DNA from: JBCDBY01 sp039182715
GTDB taxonomy: Bacteria > Planctomycetota > PLA2
Direction: 5' to 3'
NCBI GenBank assembly: GCA_039182715.1
Contig: JBCDBY010000211.1
Coordinates: 1 to 8,059 of the forward strand
Length of the DNA stretch: 8,059 nucleotides
Positions 1 through 7,338 of this stretch are shown here, in pieces. The notes under the pieces were generated by a model, which saw only the letters and a program-made list of their open reading frames with translations, had not been told where the DNA came from and did not search any database. The translations under genes were made by a program, and so were the position numbers. Numbering within the stretch: the stretch's first letter is position 1; each line of letters begins with the position of its first letter.

Positions 1-1111
1 CGGCATCGACCTCGACGTCGAGGTCGTCACCCTTTTCGTGCACCTGTTCGCCGATCGTCAGCGACACGTTCGTGCCGTTGATCGTGAGGGAGGTGCCGGG
101 GAAGCGGGCGGTCCGCGTGGCGCCGTCGGTGCCGTAGGACTTCTGCATGCCGATGACCTTGTAGCTGCCGTCGGTCGTCGGAATCGACTCGCCCAGCCGC
201 ACGGCGACCGCGATGCTGTTTTCCGCGTCGCCCGAGATGAAGGTTTCGCGGACGAACAACAGCTTCCCGTTGTTGGCGAAGAATCCGTCGAAGTCCTCGC
301 CGCCGCCTTCCTGCGTCATCGAGACCGCGCCGGTGGCGGGGTTGAGGACGTAGTCGCGCGTTTCGGAGCCGTCGTCCTCGCCCTCGACATCGTCGACGCC
401 GCCTTCGCCGGTGTTGCCCCAGGCGACCGCGACGTTGAGCGTCTCGGGCCCGGGCGTGCGGAAGAGGGAGACGATGTCGTCGGTCACGAAGACCTCGCCG
501 GTCGTGTTGCTGCGGCGGTCGAAGACCATGATGCCAAGATCCGCGAAGAGCTCGCGGGTGCCGTTGCTCTCGTAGAGCTCGCCGATCGTGATGTAGCCAA
601 AGGTCTTGTTGTTCAGCGTGTTGTTGCTGAGCGGCGTCTGCGGCGCAGTGACGAAGAGCGAGTGTTCGAGCGTGCGGCCGCGCATCTCCTCGAGGTCGAG
701 CTGGTCGGTCTCGGTGAGGCCGTAGTGCGTCTCGCCGTAGCCGAGGGCGCCGATGAACGCCTCGCCGGCCGGGTAGAGCATGTGCGCCGCGGACTCGGAG
801 CGGCTACCGCTCTCCTCGTCGATCTCGGTCTCGCTCGGCTCGAGCACGACGAGCGTGCCGTCGGCCGGGAACTGGAACGGGATGGAGGGATCGTCCGAGA
901 CGTTTTCGTCGTCGTTGAAGAGCGAATAGCTCGCGCCGCCGCCGTCGGGGGAGGCGAACAGCGAGAGACCGAACTCGTTCACGTTGATGTCGGCGATGCG
1001 TCCGGCCCCTTCGGCGCCGGACTCGATCGTGAGACTACCGCGGTCGGCGAAGTGGCCGCTCGCGGCGCCGCTCTCGACGGTCACGCCGAACTGGATGAAG
1101 TGGTAGTTGCC
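1..1111 (-). repeat. Three diverged modules inside the lipoprotein
   Basis: By eye, residues 203-327 (DNA 1111-737), 373-508 (601-194) and 517-end (169-1) begin alike. Each opens with a Gly/aromatic start (GNYHFI, FGYITI, GSYKVI), then 10-14 polar residues, then a phenylalanine-rich strand and a three-residue hydrophobic strand (HFADRGSLTI, LFADLGIMVF, ARFPGTSLTI). Modules 1 and 2 later share a second block (FPADGTLVVLE versus FFANNGKLLFVRE), which ends in a Gly-rich strand (AFIGALGYGE versus IAVAVRLGE). The third copy is cut by the window edge. Conservation is at protein level only; no DNA repeat is evident. The alternation of short strands suggests a beta-barrel or beta-propeller-like unit, which is an inference. 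Confidence 0.45.
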
Positions 1112-1717
1112 CGAGATCGTGTCGGTGTCGCCCTCGTCCTGCACGACGACGTCGACGAGCGGCTCGAGCGCCTCGCCGGCACGATCGTCGAGATCGTCGA
1201 TCGCGTTCTCGATCGTTTCGCCGCCGGGGATCGGGTAGTCCTCGAGCAGATCCGCGAGCGTCTGGATCTCGCGTGCGGTCACGTCGGCGAGCGAGTTGCC
1301 GTCGGAGGTGAGCTCGCGCAGCAGGTACTCGGTCGACGGGTCGATGTTGGTGTCCCTCTCGATCGCGAGGGCGCGGAGACCGTTGGCGGGGCCGCCGGTG
1401 ACGCGCACGATCAGGTCGGGACCGAGCGTGACGCCTTCCGGCAGCTCGATGGTGTAGCCGCCGTTCGCGTCGGTCACGGCCGAAGCGAGGACTTCGCCGA
1501 CCGGATTGCCGTCGGCGTCGATGCGAATGAGTTCGACGGTCGCGTTCGGAACCGCGACCAGTCCGCCGATCGACTGCGCGATCGGACTCGAAGGAATTTG
1601 AAGCGTGCCCGTAAGGCTGGTCGGTGTCGGGCTCCCTCCGTAGCCGCCACCCCCGCCGCCGCAGCCCGCGAGAAGCAGGCTGGAGACGAACGCCATGATG
1701 TACCAATGCCGTTTCAC
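1..1717 (-). CDS. Repeat-containing lipoprotein, C-terminus off left edge
   Basis: At least 572 residues are open from a GTG at 1717 to the left edge, so the C-terminus is missing. The GTG is chosen because AGGAG lies 6 nt upstream and because it gives a proper lipoprotein signal: MKRHW, a hydrophobic stretch, then the lipobox LLAGC with Cys19 as the lipidated residue, followed by six glycines. The later ATG at codon 8 would remove the positive N-region. Residues about 35-107 resemble a carboxypeptidase-regulatory-like Ig fold (TDANGGYTIELP). About 130-190 is a helical acidic linker. From 203 on there are three diverged copies of a beta-rich module (annotated separately). The protein is strongly acidic (for example EGEDDG). 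It is expected to be anchored in a membrane facing the periplasm or surface. I do not recognise a named family, and the role is unknown. It lies 101 nt downstream of the CIA30-DUF4174 gene on the same strand. Confidence 0.85.
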   Translation of the reverse strand, partial: MKRHWYIMAFVSSLLLAGCGGGGGGYGGSPTPTSLTGTLQIPSSPIAQSIGGLVAVPNATVELIRIDADGNPVGEVLASAVTDANGGYTIELPEGVTLGPDLIVRVTGGPANGLRALAIERDTNIDPSTEYLLRELTSDGNSLADVTAREIQTLADLLEDYPIPGGETIENAIDDLDDRAGEALEPLVDVVVQDEGDTDTISGNYHFIQFGVTVESGAASGHFADRGSLTIESGAEGAGRIADINVNEFGLSLFASPDGGGASYSLFNDDENVSDDPSIPFQFPADGTLVVLEPSETEIDEESGSRSESAAHMLYPAGEAFIGALGYGETHYGLTETDQLDLEEMRGRTLEHSLFVTAPQTPLSNNTLNNKTFGYITIGELYESNGTRELFADLGIMVFDRRSNTTGEVFVTDDIVSLFRTPGPETLNVAVAWGNTGEGGVDDVEGEDDGSETRDYVLNPATGAVSMTQEGGGEDFDGFFANNGKLLFVRETFISGDAENSIAVAVRLGESIPTTDGSYKVIGMQKSYGTDGATRTARFPGTSLTINGTNVSLTIGEQVHEKGDDLDVEVDA

Positions 1718-1723
1718 TGTTTT

Positions 1724-1728
1724 CTCCT
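1724..1728 (-). promoter_or_regulatory. Ribosome binding site of the lipoprotein gene
   Basis: AGGAG on the minus strand lies 6 nt before the GTG at 1717. It is the best Shine-Dalgarno match near this gene and decides the GTG start over the internal ATG at codon 8. Confidence 0.8.
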
Positions 1729-1729
1729 G

Positions 1730-1758
1730 GGTGAATGCGTGCCCAATGCACGTTCACC
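1730..1758 (-). promoter_or_regulatory. 5'-UTR hairpin next to the lipoprotein RBS
   Basis: Read on the minus strand, GGTGAACGTGC pairs with GCACG plus TTCACC across the loop ATTGG, giving an 11-bp stem with a two-base CA bulge on the 3' arm. The stem ends one nucleotide before the AGGAG of the lipoprotein gene. No U-tract follows, so it does not look like an intrinsic terminator for the upstream gene. It could act as a translational control or mRNA-stability element. The pairing is read directly; the function is inferred. Confidence 0.5.
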
Positions 1759-1818
1759 ATCGGGGAGCGTGAAGATCGGCTTGAGGTGGCCCGGGCGCGG
1801 TGTGCCCGATACGAGACA

Positions 1819-2736
1819 CTACTCGCGCATTTCGGAGCGTCGCATCGGCATCCCGTCGATTTTCTCGTAGATGCCGAGGAGGTCGGACGGCTTCGGATTG
1901 ACGTGCTTGACGCCCCCGTCCTTGCCGACCAGCTTGACGACGAAGCGTCCGCGCTCGACGCGCAGGTCGCGACGCACCGCCTCGGACTCCGCGCGGGTGA
2001 GCGGGCGCGATCCGGCGTAGGAGGTGCCGTCGTCCACGATCAGGACCAGCACCATGTCCCGCTCGGCGAAGCGCGTCCGGCTCTTCTCGATGGCGGCGAG
2101 CTGGAGCTTCACGCGCTCGTCGTCCGCCTTCGGCGCGAACACGACGAGCGGACGCGCGGACCAGCGCAGGGAGTTCATGGCGAACGGCTTGTAGGTCCGA
2201 ATGGACTCCACCTCGAGCTTGAACGGCCCGTCGATGCCGTCGGCGACCATGAGACCGATGCTGGCGACGCGGGCGGCATCGACCGGCGGCCGGTCGAGCG
2301 TGCGGCCGCGCCAGGTGGCGATGAACGACGAGTAGGGCAGCCAGACGTCTTGCCAACCCTCGCCCTTGGCCACCTTGAACTTGGCGCGGTAGGACGTGGT
2401 CCGCCGGCTCGACTCGCCGCGCTGCTCGAGACGAAGCTGGTACTCGCGGCCGTCTGCGCGCACGCGCAGGTGGACTCCCGCGGAACCCGCGAGCGGAAGC
2501 TCCGAAGGCCGGGTACGAATCGATGCGAATCCGCCGCCGTTCGTGTTCAGCGTGCCGGCGAAGGTGAGGGCCCCCTCTTCGACATCGAACTTGCTGGAGG
2601 AGCGGCCACCCATGACGGTGTCATTGACGATGTACCACCGCAGCGAGGCCCCGTTTCCGGAAAAGTCGGTGACGACGTCCGAAGCCGCGGCCGGAAGCCC
2701 GAAAAACGCAAACGAGGAGAGCACCATGGCGATCAT
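1819..2736 (-). CDS. Secreted CIA30-DUF4174 two-domain protein
   Basis: 305 residues. Residues 1-19 form a hydrophobic leader ending AAAS|D, consistent with Sec export, though without any Lys or Arg before the hydrophobic core. About 20-182 match the CIA30 family (complex I intermediate-associated protein 30), including the hallmark WYIVNDTVMGG at 34-44 and the beta-sandwich strands that follow. About 195-304 match DUF4174: PLVVFAPKADD, the AERDMVLV strand, LVGKDGGVKH, and the closing IDGMPMRRSEM. An in-frame TGA lies just upstream, so the start is the ATG at 2736 or the one three codons later; neither has a good Shine-Dalgarno. CIA30 proteins in mitochondria help assemble respiratory complex I, but secreted bacterial members have no settled role, and DUF4174 has a thioredoxin-like look without a visible CxxC. 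It is divergent from the phosphoesterase gene (55 nt gap). The domain calls are firm; the function is unknown. Confidence 0.88.
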   Translation of the reverse strand: MIAMVLSSFAFFGLPAAASDVVTDFSGNGASLRWYIVNDTVMGGRSSSKFDVEEGALTFAGTLNTNGGGFASIRTRPSELPLAGSAGVHLRVRADGREYQLRLEQRGESSRRTTSYRAKFKVAKGEGWQDVWLPYSSFIATWRGRTLDRPPVDAARVASIGLMVADGIDGPFKLEVESIRTYKPFAMNSLRWSARPLVVFAPKADDERVKLQLAAIEKSRTRFAERDMVLVLIVDDGTSYAGSRPLTRAESEAVRRDLRVERGRFVVKLVGKDGGVKHVNPKPSDLLGIYEKIDGMPMRRSEMRE

Positions 2737-2791
2737 GAAGTTTCATTCGCCCCGCCCGCCGCGCCGGATGCCGATCTGGTAGAAACCCGCC

Positions 2792-3682
2792 GTGCGGATC
2801 CTCCATTTCAGCGACATTCACCTGCCCGTGCGGCTTCGGCGCGTGCGGCTCGTGGACTGGCTGGGGAAGCGCGCGCTGGGTGGGCTCAATCTGCTCCGGG
2901 GGCGGGCCAAGCGGTTCGCGGAGGGCCACGAGAAATTGGCAGCGCTCGACCGGCTTCGGCGCGAGCAGGATGTCGACTTTGTCGTGTTTTCGGGGGACTA
3001 CACGAACCTCGGGACCCGTCGCGAACTGACCGACGCGCGCGCGGCCGTCACGCCGCTGACCGAGGCGCCGGCGGGCTTTGCCCAAGTCCCGGGGAACCAC
3101 GACCTCTATGTGCCCGAAGTCGTACGCAGGGGCTGGTGGAGCGAGGTCTTCGGCGATCTCGAGCGGACCGATCTCCCCGCCTACCGCGTCTCGGACGAGC
3201 CGTGGCCGTTCGTGCGCCTGCTCGACGAGGGTGTCGCCATCGTCGGCGTCAACAGCGCGCGCCCCAATCCGCCCTGGCTCTCCAGCGGCGCCGTGCCCGA
3301 ACCGCAGCTCGACGCGCTTCGACGCCTGCTCGCCGACGATGCCCTCTCGGACCGCTTCATCTTCGTCGTCTCCCACTACGCGCCGCGGCTGGAGGACGGC
3401 GCACGCGACACGCCGCACCACGGCCTCGACAATGCCGACGCCTACCTCGCCGCTTGCGCCGCCATCGAGCGCGGCGCCATCCTGTGCGGGCACGTGCACC
3501 GCCGCTACACGGTGCGCGCCGACGGGGTCCGAGCACCGATCTTCTGCGCCGGCAGCGCGACGATGCAAGCGGCCGAGGGACTCTGGCTGTTCGACGTCGA
3601 CGCGAAGGGCGCCCGGGCGACGCCCGGCGCGTGGCGCGACGGTGGCTACGTGCTCGAGCCCGAGCACGCGGTCAGCATGTAG
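2792..3682 (+). CDS. CpdA/Icc-like class III metallophosphoesterase
   Basis: 296 residues with the full calcineurin-like metal site: D8-x-H10 (SDIH), D69 (SGDYTN), N102-H103 (PGNHD), H195 (VVSHY) and H234-x-H236 (GHVH). These bind two metal ions and hydrolyse phosphoesters. The closest well-known relatives are cyclic-nucleotide phosphodiesterases of the CpdA/Icc type, but the substrate cannot be read from sequence, so cAMP is only one possibility. An insert at about 17-45 between the first two motifs is basic and carries a KRALGGLN element. There is no signal peptide, so it should be cytoplasmic. The GTG start is forced: an in-frame TAG lies at 2780-2782, and motif I begins seven codons in. 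No strong Shine-Dalgarno is visible. The last 11 nt overlap the convergent antiporter gene. Confidence 0.9.
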   Translation: MRILHFSDIHLPVRLRRVRLVDWLGKRALGGLNLLRGRAKRFAEGHEKLAALDRLRREQDVDFVVFSGDYTNLGTRRELTDARAAVTPLTEAPAGFAQVPGNHDLYVPEVVRRGWWSEVFGDLERTDLPAYRVSDEPWPFVRLLDEGVAIVGVNSARPNPPWLSSGAVPEPQLDALRRLLADDALSDRFIFVVSHYAPRLEDGARDTPHHGLDNADAYLAACAAIERGAILCGHVHRRYTVRADGVRAPIFCAGSATMQAAEGLWLFDVDAKGARATPGAWRDGGYVLEPEHAVSM

Positions 3683-5333
3683 TGCAGACCTCCGCCAGCG
3701 TGCGGCCGACCGAGTGCTCCTCGTCGACCACGACGTCGGCGCCCGCCGCTTCCAGGTCCGGCTTCGCGCGCGAGTAGCGCGCACGCGCGACGATGCGAAT
3801 GTCCGGCGCGAGGCTGCGCGCGACGCGGATGGAGAGCGCCGCCGTCGCCGCGTCCGGCACCGTCACGACGATGGACGCCGCCTGCTCCACGTGCGCATGC
3901 TGCAGCACCTCGGGATACGTGGCGTCCCCTACCAGCACCTGCGCTCCGAGCGCGCGCCCCCGCGGCACCGCGCCGCCGCCCAGTTCGACGACGGTCACAT
4001 CGCGCTCCGCCGCGCGCAGCTGCCGCACCACCTCGGTCGCGGCCGGGCCCAGACCGACCACGATCACGTGCCCGTCGGTGTGCAGCGGCTCATCGGGCTC
4101 GGCGGTCGGCAGCCCTTTCACGACGCCGACCTTGCGCAACACGCCGACGATCGCCTGCGCCGCGCGCGGCGCCCCGATCACGAGCGGCGGCGTCAGGAAC
4201 AGGGTGGTCACGCAGACCGCTGTGATCAGCTGGAACAGGTCGTCGTCGATCAACTTCGGGTACGCCTGCCCCGCCAGCACGAACGCGAACTCGCCGCCCT
4301 GCGCCAGACACAAACCGGTCGCAATCGCCGACCGCAGCGGGATGCGGAACGCCGCGAGGATCGCCGCGATGAGCAGCGACTTCACGGCGATCAACAGCAC
4401 GACGTAACCCACCACCATGGGCAGGTGCACGCCGATCCAGGCCGGGTCGGCGAGCATGCCAATGGAGACGAAGAAGATCGTTACCAGTAGCGTGCGCAGC
4501 CCGCCGACGTCCGCGCGCACCTGGGTGGCGAAGTCGCTCTCCGCCAACAGCATGCCCGCGACGAACGCGCCGACCGCGGGCGAAAGCCCGACCGCGTGCG
4601 CGAGCGCGATGGAGCCGAGGCCGGTCACCGCGGCGAGCAGAAGCGCAAGCTCGCGGTTCCCCGAGAGCGTGCGCGTCAACAGCAGCTTCGGGACGAGCTT
4701 GAGCGCGACGACCCAGAACCCGCCGACCAGCAGCGCGACGAAGCCGAGCGTCTTGCCGAGCTGCAGCACCACCTCCATCGCCGTGCCGCCGGTCGTCACC
4801 GTATCCACCAGCAGGACCAGCGGAATCACGGAGATGTCCTGCACCAGCAGGATGCCGAGCGCCGACCGTCCGTGCACGGTGTCGAGTTCGCTGCGGCTGA
4901 TGAGCAGCCGGAGCACCGACGCCGTACTGCTCAGCGCCAGCGACGATCCGATCACCAGGCCGATCGAGAGCCCCATGCCGCTCAACATGACGACGCCGGC
5001 AATGAGCAGCAGCGTCAGCAAGACCTGCAGCACGCCCGCCCAGAGCACCCGCCGTCCGGTCGCCATCAGACGACCCCAGGAGAACTCGAGGCCGATCGAG
5101 AAGAGCAGCAAGCCCACGCCGAGTTCGGCCAGCACCTCGACCGCGCGCGGATCGGTCACCACGCCGGTCGCATTCGGCCCCAGCAGCACGCCGGCCAGCA
5201 GATAGCCCAGCAGCGCGTTGAAGCCGAGCCGCTCGAGCACCGCGCCCAGGAGGAACGCGGCCGAAAGCACGACGAGGACGTCGGACAGCAGCGTCCAGCC
5301 GCCTATGGCGAAGAGAGGCGCGATGGAATCCAT
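3672..5333 (-). CDS. CPA2 cation:proton antiporter with RCK domain (KefB/KefC-like)
   Basis: 553 residues. Residues about 15-400 are a hydrophobic antiporter core with family signatures in order: LLGYLLAGVLLGP (41-53), GVGLLLFSIGLEFS (72-85), SSTA (135-138), VQDISVIPL (164-172) containing the conserved Gln-Asp pair, GAFVAGMLLAES (255-266), FFVSIGM (287-293) and AQGGEFAFVL (344-353). About 422-540 form a cytoplasmic TrkA-N/RCK nucleotide-binding fold: GLGPAA (427-432), E450 at the end of strand 2, and GDAT (469-472). The third Gly of GxGxxG is Ala. There is no TrkA-C domain and no KefF/KefG ancillary gene nearby, so glutathione gating cannot be assumed. It probably exchanges K+ or Na+ for protons across the inner membrane, in pH or electrophile stress. 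The start is the ATG at 5333 with only a weak GGA upstream. It is convergent with the phosphoesterase and divergent from the TPR gene. Confidence 0.93.
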   Translation of the reverse strand: MDSIAPLFAIGGWTLLSDVLVVLSAAFLLGAVLERLGFNALLGYLLAGVLLGPNATGVVTDPRAVEVLAELGVGLLLFSIGLEFSWGRLMATGRRVLWAGVLQVLLTLLLIAGVVMLSGMGLSIGLVIGSSLALSSTASVLRLLISRSELDTVHGRSALGILLVQDISVIPLVLLVDTVTTGGTAMEVVLQLGKTLGFVALLVGGFWVVALKLVPKLLLTRTLSGNRELALLLAAVTGLGSIALAHAVGLSPAVGAFVAGMLLAESDFATQVRADVGGLRTLLVTIFFVSIGMLADPAWIGVHLPMVVGYVVLLIAVKSLLIAAILAAFRIPLRSAIATGLCLAQGGEFAFVLAGQAYPKLIDDDLFQLITAVCVTTLFLTPPLVIGAPRAAQAIVGVLRKVGVVKGLPTAEPDEPLHTDGHVIVVGLGPAATEVVRQLRAAERDVTVVELGGGAVPRGRALGAQVLVGDATYPEVLQHAHVEQAASIVVTVPDAATAALSIRVARSLAPDIRIVARARYSRAKPDLEAAGADVVVDEEHSVGRTLAEVCTTC

Positions 5334-5396
5334 GAAGTCCAGCCGAGGCCGGGGACTCTATCAGGATCCGGCAACCGTTTGAGTATCCTGCGAGCG

Positions 5397-5403
5397 AAGG
5401 AGA
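5397..5403 (+). promoter_or_regulatory. Ribosome binding site of the SH3-like/TPR gene
   Basis: AAGGAGA lies 5-11 nt before the ATG at 5409, a near-ideal Shine-Dalgarno. It fixes the start there and rules out a longer reading that would run upstream through the antisense of the antiporter gene. Confidence 0.85.
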
Positions 5404-5408
5404 ACCGC

Positions 5409-6443
5409 ATGTCGAACCCCATCCGAATCGCTCTCGTGTTCCTGGTTGCGACCGCCGGGACGGCCGCTGCCGACGACCTCATCTTCCTGACGGGAGGCCG
5501 CGTCTATCACGGCACGGTGCTCGAATCGACCGCCGATACGATCACTGTGCGCGCCAAGGTCGACGAGAGCGAGAACGTCTACAAGGTGAAGCGCGAGGAG
5601 TTCGACCCTCACTTCTTCTACCGCGTGCGCGACAAGGCGATCGGAAGCGACGCCGCCGCGCGCATCGAGCTCGCCAAGTACTGCGTGGAGCACGACATGT
5701 TCTCGCGCGCCAAGCTGCAGATGGACCAGGCGCGCGCCGCCGACCCGAAGGTCGTCGAGACCTTCATGGAGACGGAGTTCCCGAAGATTCGCGAAGGGAT
5801 CGCCGACCGCGCGCTCTACCTCGGCCGCCGCGCGCTGAAGCGCGGGAGCACCGCGAACGCGAAGAAGTACGCGTCGTGGATCCTCACCAAGTTCGAAGGC
5901 ACCGACGCCGAGGCCGGGGCCGAGAAGCTCCTCGACGAGGTCGAGAAGAAGCTCAACGAGGCGTCCGAGAAGAAGCGCGCCCAGCGCCGCCGCTCCGCGA
6001 AGGCCGACGAAGAGCGCGCCGAGCGCAAGGAAGAAAAGAAGCGCGGCGACGTCCTCGGCCCGGTCGAGAAGCAGATGGACTCGGCGCAGAAGTCCTACAT
6101 GCAGGGCCTGCGCGCGAAGTCGATCGGCAAGGCGCACAAGCCGCTCGAAAGCGCGGCGAACAAGTACGAGAAGGCGATGAAGATGGCGAAGGACGCCGCC
6201 GGCAGCGCGCCCGACGAGGAGACGAAGAAGATCCTCTCCGAGATGGAGAACGAGGCGAAGAACGGCGCCGTCTCCGCCTACCTCGCGCTCGCCAACGGCT
6301 ACTCGTCGCGGGGCACGTACCAGAAGGCGACCACCTTCTGCAACAAGGCGCTCTCCATCGACCCTGACAACGCCGAGGCGAAGCAGACGCGGTTGACGAT
6401 CTCGACGACGACCGGTTGGAGCCGCCGTCACGGACGCCGATAG
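5409..6443 (+). CDS. Secreted SH3-like, coiled-coil and TPR protein
   Basis: 344 residues. Residues 1-21 are a Sec signal peptide (MSNPIRIALVFLVATAG, cleavage after AAA before DD). About 23-70 form a small beta domain with the pattern LIFLTGGRVYHGTVLES then ITVRAKV, which resembles the SH3/Sm-like module often found at the head of planctomycete and myxobacterial envelope proteins. About 83-165 hold two helical-hairpin units similar to TPRs (AAARIELAKYCVEHDMFSRA ending AADP; then ALYLGRRALKRG). About 168-215 is a very charged Lys/Glu/Arg coiled coil. About 286-331 is a clear TPR (AYLALANGYSSRGTYQKA, then ALSIDPDNAEAK). It is expected to be periplasmic and to act as a scaffold; no enzyme motif is present and the partner is unknown. 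The last 13 residues are basic, and their codons overlap the nitrilase 3' end by 16 nt. Confidence 0.85.
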   Translation: MSNPIRIALVFLVATAGTAAADDLIFLTGGRVYHGTVLESTADTITVRAKVDESENVYKVKREEFDPHFFYRVRDKAIGSDAAARIELAKYCVEHDMFSRAKLQMDQARAADPKVVETFMETEFPKIREGIADRALYLGRRALKRGSTANAKKYASWILTKFEGTDAEAGAEKLLDEVEKKLNEASEKKRAQRRRSAKADEERAERKEEKKRGDVLGPVEKQMDSAQKSYMQGLRAKSIGKAHKPLESAANKYEKAMKMAKDAAGSAPDEETKKILSEMENEAKNGAVSAYLALANGYSSRGTYQKATTFCNKALSIDPDNAEAKQTRLTISTTTGWSRRHGRR

Positions 6444-7318
6444 CTGAACAGGTCCGGCCTCGCATAGTGCCCGGACACGTCGAGGGTCATGCTCTCCTCG
6501 GCGATCCGGGCCAGATCGAGGTCGGCGACGAGAATCGTCTCCTCGTCCCAGACCGGTCCCGCCACCACCGCGCCGTCGGGCGCGATGATCGCGCTGCCGC
6601 CGCGCAGCGCCCACGGGCCGACATCGATCGTGTCGAGCTCCGCCGGCAGATCGCTTGCCGGCATCATCGAACCGGCGGCGATGACGTAGCAGCGCCCCTC
6701 GAAGGCGTAGTGCCGGCTGGCAATCAGGTGCATCTCCTTGACCTGCGGCCACGCCGCGACGTGGATCTGCTCACCCGAGTCGTGCAGCGCCTGACGAGCG
6801 AGCGGCATCCAGTGCTCCCAGCAGATGAGCCCGCCAACGCGCCCGGCCTGCGTATCGACGCCGCGCAGGCTCTTGCCGTCGCCCTGCCCCCAGACGAGTC
6901 GCTCGGTGTAGGTCGGCATCAGCTTGCGATGCGCCAGCGACAGCGTGCCGTCGGCGTCAAACGTGAGCATCGTGTTGTAGAGCGTGCCGCGCTCGCGTTC
7001 GTGCACGCTCATGTTGAGCACCACGCCGTGTTCGCGGGCACAGGCACCGAGCCGATCGACCACCGGCCCCGGGATCTCCACGCTGTTGGCGTGCAGCGCC
7101 GCGAAGAGCTTCTTGACGGGCGGGTGATCCCAGAGCGCGGCGTCGCGCGCCACGTCCAGCCAGGCGGGGTAACCGGGCAGCCACGTTTCGGGAAAAACCA
7201 CGAATCGCGCACCCTTCCCCGCCGCATCGGCAACGAGTTGCTCCGCCCGCGTGAGCGAAGCGTCGAGATCGCCGAAAACCGGGGCCGCCTGCACCGCCGC
7301 GACGCGCAATCTATTCAT
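6428..7318 (-). CDS. Nitrilase, carbon-nitrogen hydrolase superfamily
   Basis: 296 residues. The nitrilase Glu-Lys-Cys triad is intact: E44 in FPETWLPGYPAW, K132 in HRKLMPTYTER, and C166 in GGLICWEHWMPLAR. The surrounding sequence (EQIHVAAWP at 183-191, HYAFEGRCYVIAAG at 203-216, and the tail GHYARPDLF) is that of true nitrilases rather than amidases, so it probably hydrolyses an organic nitrile to the acid and ammonia in the cytoplasm; some relatives act on cyanide or form amides. The start is the ATG at 7318, because MNRLRVAAVQAAPV matches the family N-terminus; the frame stays open upstream, but that region is antisense to the next gene. There is no strong Shine-Dalgarno. It lacks the longer C-terminal tail of many 330-380 residue nitrilases. 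It is divergent from the BKACE gene by only 18 nt. Confidence 0.9.
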   Translation of the reverse strand: MNRLRVAAVQAAPVFGDLDASLTRAEQLVADAAGKGARFVVFPETWLPGYPAWLDVARDAALWDHPPVKKLFAALHANSVEIPGPVVDRLGACAREHGVVLNMSVHERERGTLYNTMLTFDADGTLSLAHRKLMPTYTERLVWGQGDGKSLRGVDTQAGRVGGLICWEHWMPLARQALHDSGEQIHVAAWPQVKEMHLIASRHYAFEGRCYVIAAGSMMPASDLPAELDTIDVGPWALRGGSAIIAPDGAVVAGPVWDEETILVADLDLARIAEESMTLDVSGHYARPDLFSYRRP

Positions 7319-7328
7319 GCGTCTCTGT

Positions 7329-7338
7329 ATACCGGTAT
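7329..7338. promoter_or_regulatory. 10-bp palindrome between nitrilase and BKACE starts
   Basis: ATACCGGTAT is a perfect inverted repeat centred in the 18-nt gap between the two divergent genes, and it includes the first two bases of the BKACE start codon. It could be an operator shared by both genes. A 10-bp palindrome may also occur by chance, and no regulator gene lies in the window. Confidence 0.3.

Noticed and set aside
1792..1808. GC hairpin CGGGC-loop-GCCCG downstream of the CIA30 gene as a terminator
   Set aside because: It has only five base pairs with a seven-base loop and no following U-tract on the minus strand.
38..1870. A 610-codon open frame on the plus strand
   Set aside because: It is the antisense of the lipoprotein and the end of the CIA30 gene. 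Its translation is Ala/Arg/Val/Asp-rich with no domain motif, as expected of a GC-rich shadow frame, whereas the minus strand gives a lipobox protein with a good RBS.
1735..3777. A 680-codon open frame on the plus strand
   Set aside because: It crosses antisense of the CIA30-DUF4174 gene and runs out of frame through the phosphoesterase. It is low-complexity Arg/Ala-rich, and both real genes have full family motifs in other frames.
4596..5408. 5' extension of the SH3-like/TPR frame upstream of its ATG
   Set aside because: The extension is antisense to the antiporter and is Gln/Arg/His-rich without motifs. The ATG at 5409 has a strong RBS and is followed by a signal peptide.
5334..5408. Sigma-70 promoter in the 75-nt divergent gap (TATCCT at 5384-5389)
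   Set aside because: No acceptable -35 element lies at the right spacing on either strand; one hexamer in a GC-rich gap is not enough to call.
5361..6752. A 463-codon open frame on the minus strand
   Set aside because: It is antisense to the SH3-like/TPR gene and to the nitrilase in another frame. The Leu/Arg/Val-rich repeats reflect the charged coiled-coil codons read backwards.
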